A DNA stretch of 64,000 bases. It comes from Occultella gossypii (GTDB lineage: Bacteria > Actinomycetota > Actinomycetes > Actinomycetales > Beutenbergiaceae). The position numbers and the translations under genes are program-made. Shown in pieces: positions 19,448 through 28,098 of the stretch. The stretch is taken from assembly GCF_019947135.1 (NCBI RefSeq), contig NZ_JAGSHT010000011.1, positions 1 to 64,000 on the forward strand, in the 5' to 3' direction. Numbering within the stretch: position 1 is the stretch's first letter; every line of letters starts with the position of its first letter. The notes beneath the pieces are model-generated. The model had not been told where the DNA came from, did not search any database, and saw nothing but the letters and a program-made list of their open reading frames with translations.

Positions 19448-19786
19448 TCAGGCCTGTGGCGGGAGGCCGCTCGGCCTCTTCGTCCCGGACCTCCTCCTCG
19501 TCCGAGCGCTCCCCCGGTGATGTTCCACCACGAAGAGCCAGCCCAACAGCACGAGTCCGACGAGCATCATCAGTGCTCCTCGTGCATCCAGGTCGACTGC
19601 CTCTGCTGCAGGCTCCAGGCCCACGGTGTTGGCGGCCCAGGCCATCGTCGGCACCCCGGCGATGGCCACGCCGGCGGGCACCACGGCCACGGCGGCAGCG
19701 AGCCTTCTTCGCCACCACGTCTGACCCGATCGACTGACCGGACCCCCATTTCGATGAACGGCCGCCGATGGCTCTGGTCTGTGCAC
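19448..19786 (-). CDS. Small membrane protein with signal peptide and C-terminal helix
   Basis: 112 residues from GTG 19786, which has AGGGG 8 nt upstream; a longer ATG at 19885 is possible but lies close to the promoter-proximal array. WWRRRLAAAVAVVPAG begins a signal-like helix ending at MAWAANT, followed by a short acidic spacer, one membrane helix (ALMMLVGLVLLGWLFVVE) and an Arg/Lys-rich cytoplasmic tail. No LPXTG motif. It ends 6 bp from the convergent peroxidase gene. A three-unit 11-bp repeat array lies upstream (19889-19921). No family recognised. Confidence 0.6.
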   Translation of the reverse strand: MHRPEPSAAVHRNGGPVSRSGQTWWRRRLAAAVAVVPAGVAIAGVPTMAWAANTVGLEPAAEAVDLDARGALMMLVGLVLLGWLFVVEHHRGSARTRRRSGTKRPSGLPPQA

Positions 19787-19868
19787 TGGCCCCACCCCTG
19801 ATCGCCCATTCCGTCCGCACGTGCGGCGGCTTCGGGCCCCTAGGATCAGATTGGCGGAATGCACCGAT

Positions 19869-19921
19869 GGTGAACCAGGAGCCACCGCGGTGAAGTCAGG
19901 GTGAATCGCGGGTGACCGCCG
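19869..19921 (-). promoter_or_regulatory. PHO-box-like array upstream of the small membrane protein gene
   Basis: GGTGAAGTCAG (19889), GGTGAATCGCG (19900) and GGTGACCGCCG (19911) are in exact 11-bp register. A further GGTGAACCAGG at 19869 is two bases out of register. TTCACC reads on the strand of the 19448-19786 gene, as in the other arrays. PhoP-type control is inferred. Confidence 0.62.
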
Positions 19922-19934
19922 TGTGTGATGGCCC

Positions 19935-20666
19935 TCAGTCCGGCAGACGGGTGCGGAAGCAGTCGGCCAGGTAAGGCAGTTCGATATGGTCCCGGCCGGC
20001 GAGTTCCGCGTGGCCGGCGAGCAGGTCCCCGACCGCGCCGAGGACGTCCGCCTGCTGCTCCGGGCTCGCGGTGATGAAGTAGCTGCGCGAACGCACCAGG
20101 TCCAGGAGTCCGTCCCCCGTCAGCGTCTGCTGCCACGGGATCCGGATGCTCTCGACGGGCCCGAACGGGGCGCCGACGACCGGTGCGAGTTCCTGCTCGT
20201 CGCGGTCGTGCAGCCGGGTCAGGATGTCGCCGAACTCGGCCACCCACGCCACCGATTCGTCGCGGGTGTTCCAGACCAGGCCGAGCGTGCCGCCGGGCCG
20301 CAGTACTCGCGCGATCTCGGGCACCGCCGTGGCCGGGTCCACCCAGTGCCATGCCTGTGCCACGGTCACCGCGTCCACCGCGTGGTCCGGGAGCGGAATC
20401 CGTTCGGCTGTCCCCACGAACGTGGGCACAACGGGCACGTGTGCGTGCAGCTCGCCGAGCATGTTCGGCGACGGGTCCACGGCCACCACCTGCAGACCGC
20501 CGCGGTCGACCAGGAGCCGGGTCAGTTTGCCGGTGCCGGCCGCCAGGTCGAGGACCCGCGCCGCGGACTCCGGCACCAGCCAGTCGACGGCGGCCGAAGG
20601 GTAAGAGGGTCGGGTCGCCGCGTACACCGCGGCCGCGCGATCGAAGGACCGGGCGTGTTCGGTCAT
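19935..20666 (-). CDS. Class I SAM-dependent methyltransferase
   Basis: 243 residues from ATG 20666. An in-frame GTG at 20684 has GACAAT ending exactly 6 nt before it and may be a leaderless start adding six residues. SAM-binding motif I is VLDLAAGTGKLT, motif II VVAVDPSPNML, and the post-motif AWHWVDP is typical of the UbiE/Methyltransf_11 group. The opening SFDRAAAVYAATRPSYP is the common lead of this subgroup. Cytoplasmic; substrate not predictable. Divergent from the SprT-like gene. Confidence 0.85.
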   Translation of the reverse strand: MTEHARSFDRAAAVYAATRPSYPSAAVDWLVPESAARVLDLAAGTGKLTRLLVDRGGLQVVAVDPSPNMLGELHAHVPVVPTFVGTAERIPLPDHAVDAVTVAQAWHWVDPATAVPEIARVLRPGGTLGLVWNTRDESVAWVAEFGDILTRLHDRDEQELAPVVGAPFGPVESIRIPWQQTLTGDGLLDLVRSRSYFITASPEQQADVLGAVGDLLAGHAELAGRDHIELPYLADCFRTRLPD

Positions 20667-20804
20667 GAAACTGCGGTTTCTCACGGCACCATTGTCCCGC
20701 CGAAGCGAGCAGCTCGCGCGCCGTCCACAGGCCCAGGCAGCAGTGTCCGAGGCGCCGCCTAGCGTCGCGCACAGTTGCCACTCCCTACGACAGCGAGGAT
20801 CGAG

Positions 20805-21266
20805 ATGGACCTCACCGATGCCGAAGCGCTCGGCCGCGAACTCATGGCCGAGCACGGCCTCACCGGCTGGACCTTCGGGTTCGACAACGCCAAGCGCAGG
20901 GCGGGTGCGTGCCGCTACGACCGCCGTCGGATCACGATCAGCCGGTACCTGACCGCGCTGCACGAACCCGCACAGGTGCGCGACACCCTGCTGCACGAGA
21001 TCGCCCACGCGCTGGCGGGCCACGGAGCAGGCCACGGGCCGCGGTGGCGCCGGATCGCCCTCGAGATCGGCTGCACCGCGCAACGCCGGGTGCCGGCCGG
21101 CGCCGGCGAGGTTCCCGCACCCTGGGTCGGGACCTGCCCGGCCGGACACGAGCACGCCCGGTTCCGGCGCCCCACCCGTGCGCTGGCGTGCGGACGGTGC
21201 TCGGCCAGGTTCTCCACGGCCCACCTGATCGTCTGGCAACGACGGGAGGCGAACGTGCGGCGCTAG
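20805..21266 (+). CDS. SprT-like zinc metallopeptidase domain protein
   Basis: 153 residues from ATG 20805, with GAGG 7 nt upstream. The zinc-protease motif HEIAH is at residues 64-68, followed by a GHGAGHGPRW segment with the likely third ligand, as in SprT-like proteins. A C-terminal Cys/His set (CPAGHEH and CGRC) would form the small zinc ribbon usual in this family. Cytoplasmic. Eukaryotic Spartan relatives degrade DNA-protein crosslinks; the bacterial role is not established. It is followed after 32 bp by a protein-isoaspartate methyltransferase-like gene on the same strand. Confidence 0.85.
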   Translation: MDLTDAEALGRELMAEHGLTGWTFGFDNAKRRAGACRYDRRRITISRYLTALHEPAQVRDTLLHEIAHALAGHGAGHGPRWRRIALEIGCTAQRRVPAGAGEVPAPWVGTCPAGHEHARFRRPTRALACGRCSARFSTAHLIVWQRREANVRR

Positions 21267-21298
21267 TCTGGACGGACCCGAACGGGAGCAGGTGCGCG

Positions 21299-21889
21299 AT
21301 GGATGGCTCGGCGCACGCGGTCGTCGCCGCCGCGATGCGGTCCGTCTCGCGCGCGGATTTCCTGCCCCGGGCCCAGCGCCGCAACACCGGCCTGGACCAG
21401 CCGCTGCACCTGGCCGACGGTCAGACGTGCTCCCAGCCCACGACGGTGCGGATCATGCTCGAGCTGCTCGCCGTGGAGACGGGCCACCGGGTGCTGGACG
21501 TCGGCAGCGGATCCGGTTGGACCACAGCACTCCTTGCCCACCTGGTCGGGTCGACCGGCTACGTCGACGGCGTGGAGCTCCGCCCGCAGCTGGCCGAGTT
21601 CGGGCGGGCGAACGTCGCCCGGGCCGGCATCACCCACGCCCAGGTCCATGTGGCGGTCGACGGCGTGCTCGGCTGGCCGTGGCGCGCTCCGTACGACCGG
21701 ATCCTGGTCTCCGCGGAGGCCCGCGCCGTGCCCCGGGCGCTGGCCGAGCAGCTCGCCGACGGTGGCCGGATGGTCGTTCCCGTCCGGGGCCGGATGACGA
21801 TCGTCACGATGGCCGACGGCGTCCCTTCCGCCGAGCAGGCGCCCGGCAGCTACCGCTTCGTGCCGCTCATCGAACCCGAGCCCGGGTGA
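21299..21889 (+). CDS. Protein-L-isoaspartate O-methyltransferase-like protein
   Basis: 196 residues from ATG 21299, with GGGAGCAGG upstream. PCMT features: RADFLPRAQR lead, GQTCSQPTTV (the active-site loop, SQP), SAM motif I VLDVGSGSGW at residues 65-74, VDGVELRPQLAEFGR, and YDRILVSAEARAVPRAL. This family methylates isoaspartyl residues in aged proteins; this copy is slightly short but has all core motifs. The SprT-like gene just upstream suggests a protein-maintenance pair. TAGTCT at 21264-21269 could be its own -10 box. Confidence 0.82.
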   Translation: MDGSAHAVVAAAMRSVSRADFLPRAQRRNTGLDQPLHLADGQTCSQPTTVRIMLELLAVETGHRVLDVGSGSGWTTALLAHLVGSTGYVDGVELRPQLAEFGRANVARAGITHAQVHVAVDGVLGWPWRAPYDRILVSAEARAVPRALAEQLADGGRMVVPVRGRMTIVTMADGVPSAEQAPGSYRFVPLIEPEPG

Positions 21890-21929
21890 TGTTCAGCCAC
21901 GCTCGGCACCGCGTCGCTACGGTGGGAGC

Positions 21930-22406
21930 GTGACCGATCGCTTCCAGGTGGTGCCCGCCGCCTACGTCCTGCTCCGCCGTCAGACTCCCACCGCTGAGGA
22001 GGTGCTGCTGTCGCTGCGGCGCGGCACCGGCTACATGGACGAGCACTGGGCCCACGCCGCGGCCGGGCACGTCGAGGCCGACGAGTCAGTGCACGCCGCT
22101 GCCGTCCGGGAGGCCCGGGAGGAACTCGGCGTCACGATCGCCGAGTCCGACCTCGAACCCCTTTGCGCCATGCACCGCACGCACGGCAACGGCCGCCCGA
22201 TCGACGAGCGCGTCGACTTCTTCTTCGCGTGCCGGACCTGGTCCGGCGATCCGTCGCTGATGGAGGCGGACAAGGCGGCCGAACTCGCCTGGTTCCCCCT
22301 GAACGCCCTGCCTGACCCGGTGGTGCCGCACGAGTTGGCTGTCCTGGACGCCATCCGGGCCGGGACCCTGGCGCCGATCATCACCTTCGGTTTCGCCGGC
22401 CGCTGA
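21930..22406 (+). CDS. Nudix hydrolase
   Basis: 158 residues from GTG 21930. The Nudix box runs from Gly46 to Val68 and keeps all key positions (GHVEADE, then REAREELGV), so it should bind Mg and hydrolyse a nucleoside diphosphate linked to another group. The lead AAYVLLRR and the late segment AELAWFPLNALP are typical of the MutT-like group. TACGGT ends 6 nt before the GTG, and GGGAG overlaps the same gap, so either a leaderless or a very short-leader start is possible. Substrate unknown. Confidence 0.87.
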   Translation: MTDRFQVVPAAYVLLRRQTPTAEEVLLSLRRGTGYMDEHWAHAAAGHVEADESVHAAAVREAREELGVTIAESDLEPLCAMHRTHGNGRPIDERVDFFFACRTWSGDPSLMEADKAAELAWFPLNALPDPVVPHELAVLDAIRAGTLAPIITFGFAGR

Positions 22407-22434
22407 GTTCCGGCGTCCGGACCATGCGTGGGGG

Positions 22435-23187
22435 CTACACGTCCTTCGTCTTCACCCGCCCCGCAGGCAGGGGCGGCATCGGCGCTTGCAGATTCGGGAA
22501 CACCGACTCGTCGTTGACCGCGAGCGCCATTCCCCGCGCTGCCTGCGGGCGGTAGTCCGCCGCCTTGTCGAGTATCACAAGGGCCTTGATCTGGTCCTCG
22601 GACCAGTTCGCGGGGAAGAACGACGACGGCTTCGCCCACTTCTTCTTCTTGGGGCTCGCGTCGTAGTACGCGTTCGGCTTGCCGACCCATTGCCGATAGA
22701 AGGTGCTGCCGGGCGTCGGATTGCCCAGTGGCTCCACGACACGGGGCCCGGCCGCGATGCTGTGCAGGCCGGTGGGCCGCTCGTCGTTCATCGCACCGAA
22801 CATCACGTGGCTACGCTTGCGCAGCCACTCGGTGTGGCTGACGACCATCGATTCCATGTAGGTCTCCCACTTGCCGGAATCGGAGTTCTTGGCGCCGTGG
22901 GCGTACCTGAGCACCACGCCCAGGGTCGCATCGTCCAGAACGCCCTCGCCCTTGGCCCGCACGCGCCGCACGGCCGCATCGACCGCCGAGTTGCCGGTGG
23001 CGCGCTGGATCACGACAGTGGTGGCGGCATTCCCGACCATCCGCTGCAGAGCCGGGGAGATCGACCGCAGGTGAGCCGGTGGTCCCGCGGCTCCGGGATC
23101 GAAACGCGTCGTGACGCCCGACGACCGGCTCCGCACGCGGTCCCCAGTGTGCGCCTCTGGCTCGTCTCGAAGACCGCCCTGCCGCAT
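22435..23187 (-). CDS. EndoU-type nuclease toxin-like protein with GNAA-type leader
   Basis: 250 residues. Start ATG 23187 chosen because GAAGGTGG lies just upstream; a longer open frame exists without such a signal. Residues 44-62 carry SPALQRMVGNAATTVVIQR, the leader style seen on proteins linked to contractile injection systems and DUF4157. The C-terminal half resembles bacterial EndoU: His127 in SHVMFG, His142 in TGLHS, then STFYRQW, a Lys run, and SSFFPANWSEDQI. EndoU enzymes cleave RNA using two His and a Lys. No adjacent immunity gene or injection-system gene is visible. Secretion route unknown; no signal peptide. Confidence 0.62.
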   Translation of the reverse strand: MRQGGLRDEPEAHTGDRVRSRSSGVTTRFDPGAAGPPAHLRSISPALQRMVGNAATTVVIQRATGNSAVDAAVRRVRAKGEGVLDDATLGVVLRYAHGAKNSDSGKWETYMESMVVSHTEWLRKRSHVMFGAMNDERPTGLHSIAAGPRVVEPLGNPTPGSTFYRQWVGKPNAYYDASPKKKKWAKPSSFFPANWSEDQIKALVILDKAADYRPQAARGMALAVNDESVFPNLQAPMPPLPAGRVKTKDV

Positions 23188-23303
23188 CCAACCACCTTCG
23201 TCGCAGGGCCCACGCCCTGAGCCCGACTGCAGGCTAAGGAGGCACGTGCCGGCGACGCGAGTCCGATCGGGCACATCCAGGGGCAGCGTCAGGCGGCCGT
23301 CAG

Positions 23304-24005
23304 TTACGAAACCCGGCCGCGGGCCGCGCTGGTCAGGACGACCAGCAGCCAACCGCCGCCGGCGACGATCACGATCATCGCAACGATCGAGGCGACCGTC
23401 AGTCCCGGCGGTCCGGCCACCGCCCAGCCGAGGTCCGGCAGCAGCCACAGCACCAGCCCGACGGCGGGAAGCAGCACCATCTGCCCGACCTTCTCGCGTG
23501 TGCGCCACAGTCGGGAGTTGCCGACGAACAGCGCCACGACGATCCAGAGCGGCAGCACGAGCAGGCCCGCCGCGAACACGGCCCCGAACGTGGAGGTGTA
23601 GAGCGTCTGTGTGCCGCCCGATCCGCCGTCGGTCTCGATGGTGACGTAGGCCGCGTTACCTGCCACGCCGACGAGCAGGAGCACGACGCCGAGTGCCTGG
23701 AGCACCGCCACCAGCACCGGCACCCAGGCCCGGTCCGCCCAACGCACCGGCCGGACCGGGACCACGCCCCCGCCGTCGCTCTGTTCGTCGTACGCGGCGC
23801 GCGCGACCGCCTCGGGCGGGCCGAGCTCGGCGAGCACGGCCGCGACGTCGGCGTCGGTCGCGTTCTCCCGCTCGGCCAGGCCCGCGTCGATGTGCTCGCG
23901 GACACCGGCCAGCACCTCGGCGCGATCCGCGGGCGCGAGGTCCGCGAGCGCGCGGGTGAGATCGTCGAGGTAGGCCGACACGATCGGATGCTGGGTGCGG
24001 TTCAT
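23304..24005 (-). CDS. HAAS-domain integral membrane protein
   Basis: 233 residues. A soluble N-terminal helical domain (HPIVSAYLDDLTRALADL then EVLAGVREHID and ELGPPEAVAR) is the HAAS signature, followed by about four membrane helices. It overlaps the PadR gene by four bases (ATGA), the usual arrangement in which a PadR repressor controls a HAAS membrane partner. Function of the membrane part unknown; it lacks obvious transport or catalytic motifs. Confidence 0.85.
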   Translation of the reverse strand: MNRTQHPIVSAYLDDLTRALADLAPADRAEVLAGVREHIDAGLAERENATDADVAAVLAELGPPEAVARAAYDEQSDGGGVVPVRPVRWADRAWVPVLVAVLQALGVVLLLVGVAGNAAYVTIETDGGSGGTQTLYTSTFGAVFAAGLLVLPLWIVVALFVGNSRLWRTREKVGQMVLLPAVGLVLWLLPDLGWAVAGPPGLTVASIVAMIVIVAGGGWLLVVLTSAARGRVS

Positions 24006-24349
24006 GACGGTTCTCCCTTGTTGAGTGCGGCATCGACCGCGTCGCGGAACGGCCGCCAGGTGGCAGTGAACGAGTCGAGGGCAAGCGCCCCGGCTCCGGT
24101 GAGCGCGTAGTAGCGCCGCGGTGGACCGCTGGTCGACTCCTGCCAGGTGGTCTCCACGAGACCGGACTTCCGCAGCCGGGACAGCAGCGGGTAGAGCGTG
24201 CCCTCGCTGGCCATCAGGATCCCGTCGCCAGTGAGCCTGCGGGCGATGTCGAACCCGTACGTGGGACCTTCACGCAGCATCGCGAGCACGCAGTACTCGA
24301 GTGCCCCTCTTCGCAGATGCGAGAGGATCCCGCTGTCAACAGGTACCAT
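24002..24349 (-). CDS. PadR-family transcriptional regulator
   Basis: 115 residues. Winged-helix PadR pattern: LRRGALEYCVLAMLREGPTY, GFDIARRL, SEGTLYPLLSRLRKSGLV, then RRYYALTGAG, with a short C-terminal helix, so a PadR-s2 type. Start ATG 24349; TACCGT at 24357-24362 ends 7 nt before it, consistent with a leaderless transcript. Likely represses its own operon with the HAAS gene in response to an unknown ligand. Confidence 0.9.
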   Translation of the reverse strand: MVPVDSGILSHLRRGALEYCVLAMLREGPTYGFDIARRLTGDGILMASEGTLYPLLSRLRKSGLVETTWQESTSGPPRRYYALTGAGALALDSFTATWRPFRDAVDAALNKGEPS

Positions 24350-24401
24350 GCTTCACACGGTAGCAGGCAAGCCGACGGCGCACAATGCCTTCGAGGGCCG
24401 A

Positions 24402-27311
24402 TCACCCGAGCGGTCGGGTGACCTCCTCCAGGAGCTCCAGCACGTGCCGGTAGGGCCGCCCGGTGGCCCGGGTCATGCCCATCTCGCAGGTGCGGTTGCA
24501 CGAGGCGTAGCCGGCGAACGGGCCCTCGGTCGCCTCGAGGCGCTTGATCTCGGCGGCCTCGGCCTCGGTGGCGCCGGCGGTCAGCTCGGGATGCAGGAGG
24601 CCGCGATCACCCGCGAATCCGCAACAGCCCCAGTCGTCCGGGACCCGCACGTCGCGGGCGACTGCGCCCGCCACGGCGACGAGATCGTCCGTCGCGCCGA
24701 GGTGCACGGTGGAGCAGGTCGGGTGGACGGCGAGGCTCGCCAGTTCCTGGCCGGCCGGCACCTCGATCCGGGGCAGCAGCTCGCGCCGCGCGTAGGTGAC
24801 GGTGTCGAGCACCTCGAGGGTGTCCCAGCGTGCTGCTCGCATCGGGTCCAGGTGCGCGGCCAGAGTGTCCAGACCGTGCGTGCAGGATGATGCATCGCAG
24901 ACGAGCGGGCGACGGCCGTCGTCGGTCGCGGCCCACACGCCGTCGAACACGCGCGCCGCCATGGCGGCCTGCCCGTCGACGAAGCCCTTCGACTCCCACG
25001 GGGTGCCGCAGCACAAGGCGTCGACGCCGTCGGGCAGGACTGCCCGAAGGCCCGCCCGCGCGCACAACGAGAGGAACGCCGCGGCGGCGCCCTCGCCACG
25101 CCCTTCGGGACCGAACATCGCCCCGGTGCAGGATGGAAAGAAGACCAGGTCGGCGAGCTCCGACCCGGATACTGACGGGCCGCCGTCGCCCGATCTCGCA
25201 CCACTCCGGGCGGGCGAGGCCTCCACCGCGGGCAGGTCCGCCAACTTCGACCTGGCCGTGCCCGGGCCGGGCAGCCCGGCACCCAGCTGTGGGAGGAGTT
25301 CGTGCGGCAGCACTGTCCGCGCCGCGGACGTGGCGCCGGCGAGCAGCGCGGACGGAACCGCGTTCGCGACGGTCAGGCCCAGGCGCAGTCCGGACGTCGC
25401 GGCGGACCAGGCTCCGGTCGCGGCCGCGCCCGCGCGCTGGGCGGCGGGCCCGTGCCCGGCCGCGCGGAACGACTTCATCACCTTGCCGGTGTCGATCTTG
25501 ACGGGGCAGGCCGTGACGCAGAGGGAGTCCGCGGCACAGGTCTGCACCGCGTCGTAGGAGAACGCCGCCTCGAGCTCGGCGCGACGCTCGGGTCCGGCGG
25601 CGGCGATCTCCCGCATCAGGATGATCCGCTGCCGGGGCGTCGTCGTGGTGTTGCGCGACGGGCAGCCCGGCTCGCAGAACCCGCACTCCACACAGGAGTC
25701 GACGGCCGGGTCGACTCCCGTCACCGTCTTCAGGTTCTCCAGGTGTGCCCGCGGGTCGTCGTCCAGGAGCACCCCGGGGTTGAGGATCCCGCGCGGGTCG
25801 CAGAGCCGCTTGAGCTCGGTCATCACCTCGTACAGCTCGTCGCCGTACTGGCGGCGCACGTAGGCGGACATGATCCGCCCGGTGCCGTGCTCGGCCTTGA
25901 GCGTGCCGTTCGCGCCGAGGATGAGCTCCACGAGGTCCTCGGTGAACGCCTCGTAGGTGGCGAGTTCGCGCGGGTCGTCCAGATGCGGGTTGATCATGAA
26001 GTGCAGGTTCGCGTCCCGGGCGTGCCCGAACGTGACCGCATCGTCGTAACCGTGCCGGGCGAGCAGGGCGAGCAGTCCGCGGACGGTCTCGGTGAGGACC
26101 TCCGCCGGCACTGCGACGTCCTCGAGCAGGTTCGTGGTGCCTTTCGGCCGGGCCCCTGCGACGGCCGCGTACAGGCCCTTGCGCACGGCCCACAGGCCGG
26201 CCCGCTCGGTGGGGTCCTGCGTGAGTGCCGCCGGGGCGCTGAGGTCGAGTCCGCGGATCACCGGGTCGGCCGCACCGGTGAACTCGGCGAGCGTGGCGGC
26301 GTCGGGGGCCTGGAACTCCACCAACAGCGCCGTGTGGTCCACAACGGGGATCGAGGCGATCGAGGCCGGGGCACTGCGGTCGGCCTGCGCCACCCGCAGG
26401 GACGCCGCGTCCATGAGTTCGACGGCGCGGGCACCGGCCCCGAGCAGCGCCGGCAACGCGTCGGTCGCCCGCTCGATCGAGTCGAACACCAGCAGGCTGG
26501 TGGCCGCCTTGGCCAGGACCGGGACCGTGTCCAGCACCACGGAGGCGACGTAACCGAGGGTGCCCTCGGAGCCGATCATGAGGTGCGCGAGGATGTCGGC
26601 CGGCTGGTCGTGGTCGACCAGGGCGTTCAGGCCGTAGCCCATCGTGTTCTTCATCGAGAACTGGTGGGTGATGATGGCGCGCAGCCGTGAGTCCGCGCGC
26701 ACGGTGTCCCGGAGCCGGATCAGGCCGGCGTGCAGGGCCGGCTCGAGCGCGCGCAGGCGCTCGTCCGCGTCCGGCCGGGCCGTGTCGATCGTGGTCCCGG
26801 ACGGCAGCACGAACTGCATCGAGCTCAGCGTCCGGTAGGCCGTGGCGGTGACCGAACTGGTCATCCCGGAGGAGTTGTTCGCCACCACGCCGCCGATCGT
26901 GCAGGCGATCTCACTGGCGGGATCGGGGCCGAGCTTGCGCCCGTACCGGGCGAGCGTCACATTGACGCGCCGCAGCACGGCGCCCGGTCCACACCGGACC
27001 CGGGCTCCGCCGTCGAGCACCTCCACCTCGGCAAGGTGACGGCGCACGTCGATGAGTACCCCGGACCCACCGGCCTGCCCGGACAGCGACGTGCCGCCCG
27101 CGCGGAACGTGACGCTCTGCCCGGCGTCGTTCGCGGCCACCAGGGCGGCGACCAGCTCGGGCAGGGAACCCGGGGTGAGCACCGCCTGCGGCCGGAGCAG
27201 GTAGTGGGAGGCGTCGTGCGCCATCACGGCGAGATCCGCGGCTCGTTCGCTCCACGCCTGCGGGCCTGCGGCGCGCCGCACCTCCTCGAGCGGTTCCGTG
27301 GTGACGGTCAT
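24402..27311 (-). CDS. FAD/4Fe-4S oxidoreductase, GlcD-GlcF-type fusion (putative D-lactate/2-hydroxyacid dehydrogenase)
   Basis: 969 residues from ATG 27311; TAGGTT ends 7 nt upstream, suggesting a leaderless start, and the longer frame lacks support. Order: FAD-binding PCMH domain (TFRAGGTSLSGQAGGSG, then ACTIGGVVANNSSGM); C-terminal FAD-oxidase domain (FGHARDANLHFMINP, LKAEHGTGR); two 4Fe-4S clusters (CVECGFCEPGCP and CAADSLCVTACPVK); CCG domains (CCGTPWESKGF, HPTCSTVHLG, WGCCGFAGDRG). This layout matches the fused D-lactate or 2-hydroxyacid dehydrogenases that feed electrons to the respiratory chain. Membrane-associated, no signal peptide. Single gene, no obvious operon. Confidence 0.88.
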   Translation of the reverse strand: MTVTTEPLEEVRRAAGPQAWSERAADLAVMAHDASHYLLRPQAVLTPGSLPELVAALVAANDAGQSVTFRAGGTSLSGQAGGSGVLIDVRRHLAEVEVLDGGARVRCGPGAVLRRVNVTLARYGRKLGPDPASEIACTIGGVVANNSSGMTSSVTATAYRTLSSMQFVLPSGTTIDTARPDADERLRALEPALHAGLIRLRDTVRADSRLRAIITHQFSMKNTMGYGLNALVDHDQPADILAHLMIGSEGTLGYVASVVLDTVPVLAKAATSLLVFDSIERATDALPALLGAGARAVELMDAASLRVAQADRSAPASIASIPVVDHTALLVEFQAPDAATLAEFTGAADPVIRGLDLSAPAALTQDPTERAGLWAVRKGLYAAVAGARPKGTTNLLEDVAVPAEVLTETVRGLLALLARHGYDDAVTFGHARDANLHFMINPHLDDPRELATYEAFTEDLVELILGANGTLKAEHGTGRIMSAYVRRQYGDELYEVMTELKRLCDPRGILNPGVLLDDDPRAHLENLKTVTGVDPAVDSCVECGFCEPGCPSRNTTTTPRQRIILMREIAAAGPERRAELEAAFSYDAVQTCAADSLCVTACPVKIDTGKVMKSFRAAGHGPAAQRAGAAATGAWSAATSGLRLGLTVANAVPSALLAGATSAARTVLPHELLPQLGAGLPGPGTARSKLADLPAVEASPARSGARSGDGGPSVSGSELADLVFFPSCTGAMFGPEGRGEGAAAAFLSLCARAGLRAVLPDGVDALCCGTPWESKGFVDGQAAMAARVFDGVWAATDDGRRPLVCDASSCTHGLDTLAAHLDPMRAARWDTLEVLDTVTYARRELLPRIEVPAGQELASLAVHPTCSTVHLGATDDLVAVAGAVARDVRVPDDWGCCGFAGDRGLLHPELTAGATEAEAAEIKRLEATEGPFAGYASCNRTCEMGMTRATGRPYRHVLELLEEVTRPLG

Positions 27312-27510
27312 GGGGCCAAACCTAGACCGGTTCGCGGCCGGGCCGTGGCTCGTGTCCATGCCGCGGCACCCGGCGCAGAGGGCTGCCGCGCCGACCCCGA
27401 CCGCGCCGCATGAGAGATGTCATGCCGAACCGGTGAGGGAGCACCCTGGTGCCGGCGTCCCGCCACCGAGAGGCTGAGAGCAACCCCAATCGAGAGGCGT
27501 GCTCTCCGCG

Positions 27511-27993
27511 ATGTCCGACCTCCTCATCGACCTTCAGGCGTTCACCGAGTCCCTGCCCCCGCTGCTGCGCTGGGTGGGCGTCGTGCTCGCGGCGCTCATC
27601 CCCTACGTGGAGGCGGAGGGTGCGTCGATCATCGGGATCGTGGCGGGCATCCACCCCGCGATCGCGATCCCGGCGGCGGTGGTCGGGAACGCGATCGCGC
27701 TCGCCGTGATCATCGCGATCACGTCGGCCGTGCGCGCCGGTGTCACCCGGAACCGGGTCCCGGAGGCGAACCCCAAGAAGCAGCGCATGCGGCGGGTGTT
27801 GGACCGTTGGGGCGTTCCGGGCGTGAGTTTCCTCGGTCCGCTGCTGCTCCCCAGCCACGTCACCGCCGCCGCGATGGTCGGCTTCGGCGCACCGAAGGCC
27901 AGGGTCTTCGGCTGGGGCGTCGTGGCCGTGGCGGCCTGGGCGCTCGTGCTCGGCGTGCTCGTCTACCTCGGCGTCCAGGTCGCGCTGCACTGA
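27511..27993 (+). CDS. Small multidrug export / DedA-like membrane protein
   Basis: About 160 residues and roughly four membrane helices. ATG 27511 chosen; an in-frame GTG at 27499 is also possible and GAGAGG (27492-27497) is not well spaced for either. Segments ALIPYVEAEGASIIGI and GVSFLGPLLLPSHVTAA match the small multidrug-export family (PF06695), distantly DedA-like. Substrate and true role unknown; the family name is historical. Confidence 0.75.
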   Translation: MSDLLIDLQAFTESLPPLLRWVGVVLAALIPYVEAEGASIIGIVAGIHPAIAIPAAVVGNAIALAVIIAITSAVRAGVTRNRVPEANPKKQRMRRVLDRWGVPGVSFLGPLLLPSHVTAAAMVGFGAPKARVFGWGVVAVAAWALVLGVLVYLGVQVALH

Positions 27994-28040
27994 CACCTCG
28001 GGCACCGTCCTCACCGTTCGAGACGGCAGCCGCGCCTGCC

Positions 28041-28068
28041 CTGACGACCGGCACGATCTGGCTAGGCT
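28041..28068 (+). promoter_or_regulatory. Promoter of the sugar-permease pair
   Basis: CTGACG (28041-28046), a 16-bp spacer and TAGGCT (28063-28068) lie about 30 bp before the ATG at 28099, which has GGGAG as ribosome binding site. Confidence 0.55.
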
Positions 28069-28098
28069 CGCTCCCAGACGACAGCCGGGAGTGAACGC

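Noticed and set aside
19935-21239. Methyltransferase frame extended to 434 residues
   Set aside because: The extra N-terminus overlaps the divergent SprT-like gene, lacks methyltransferase character, and a normal start exists at 20666.
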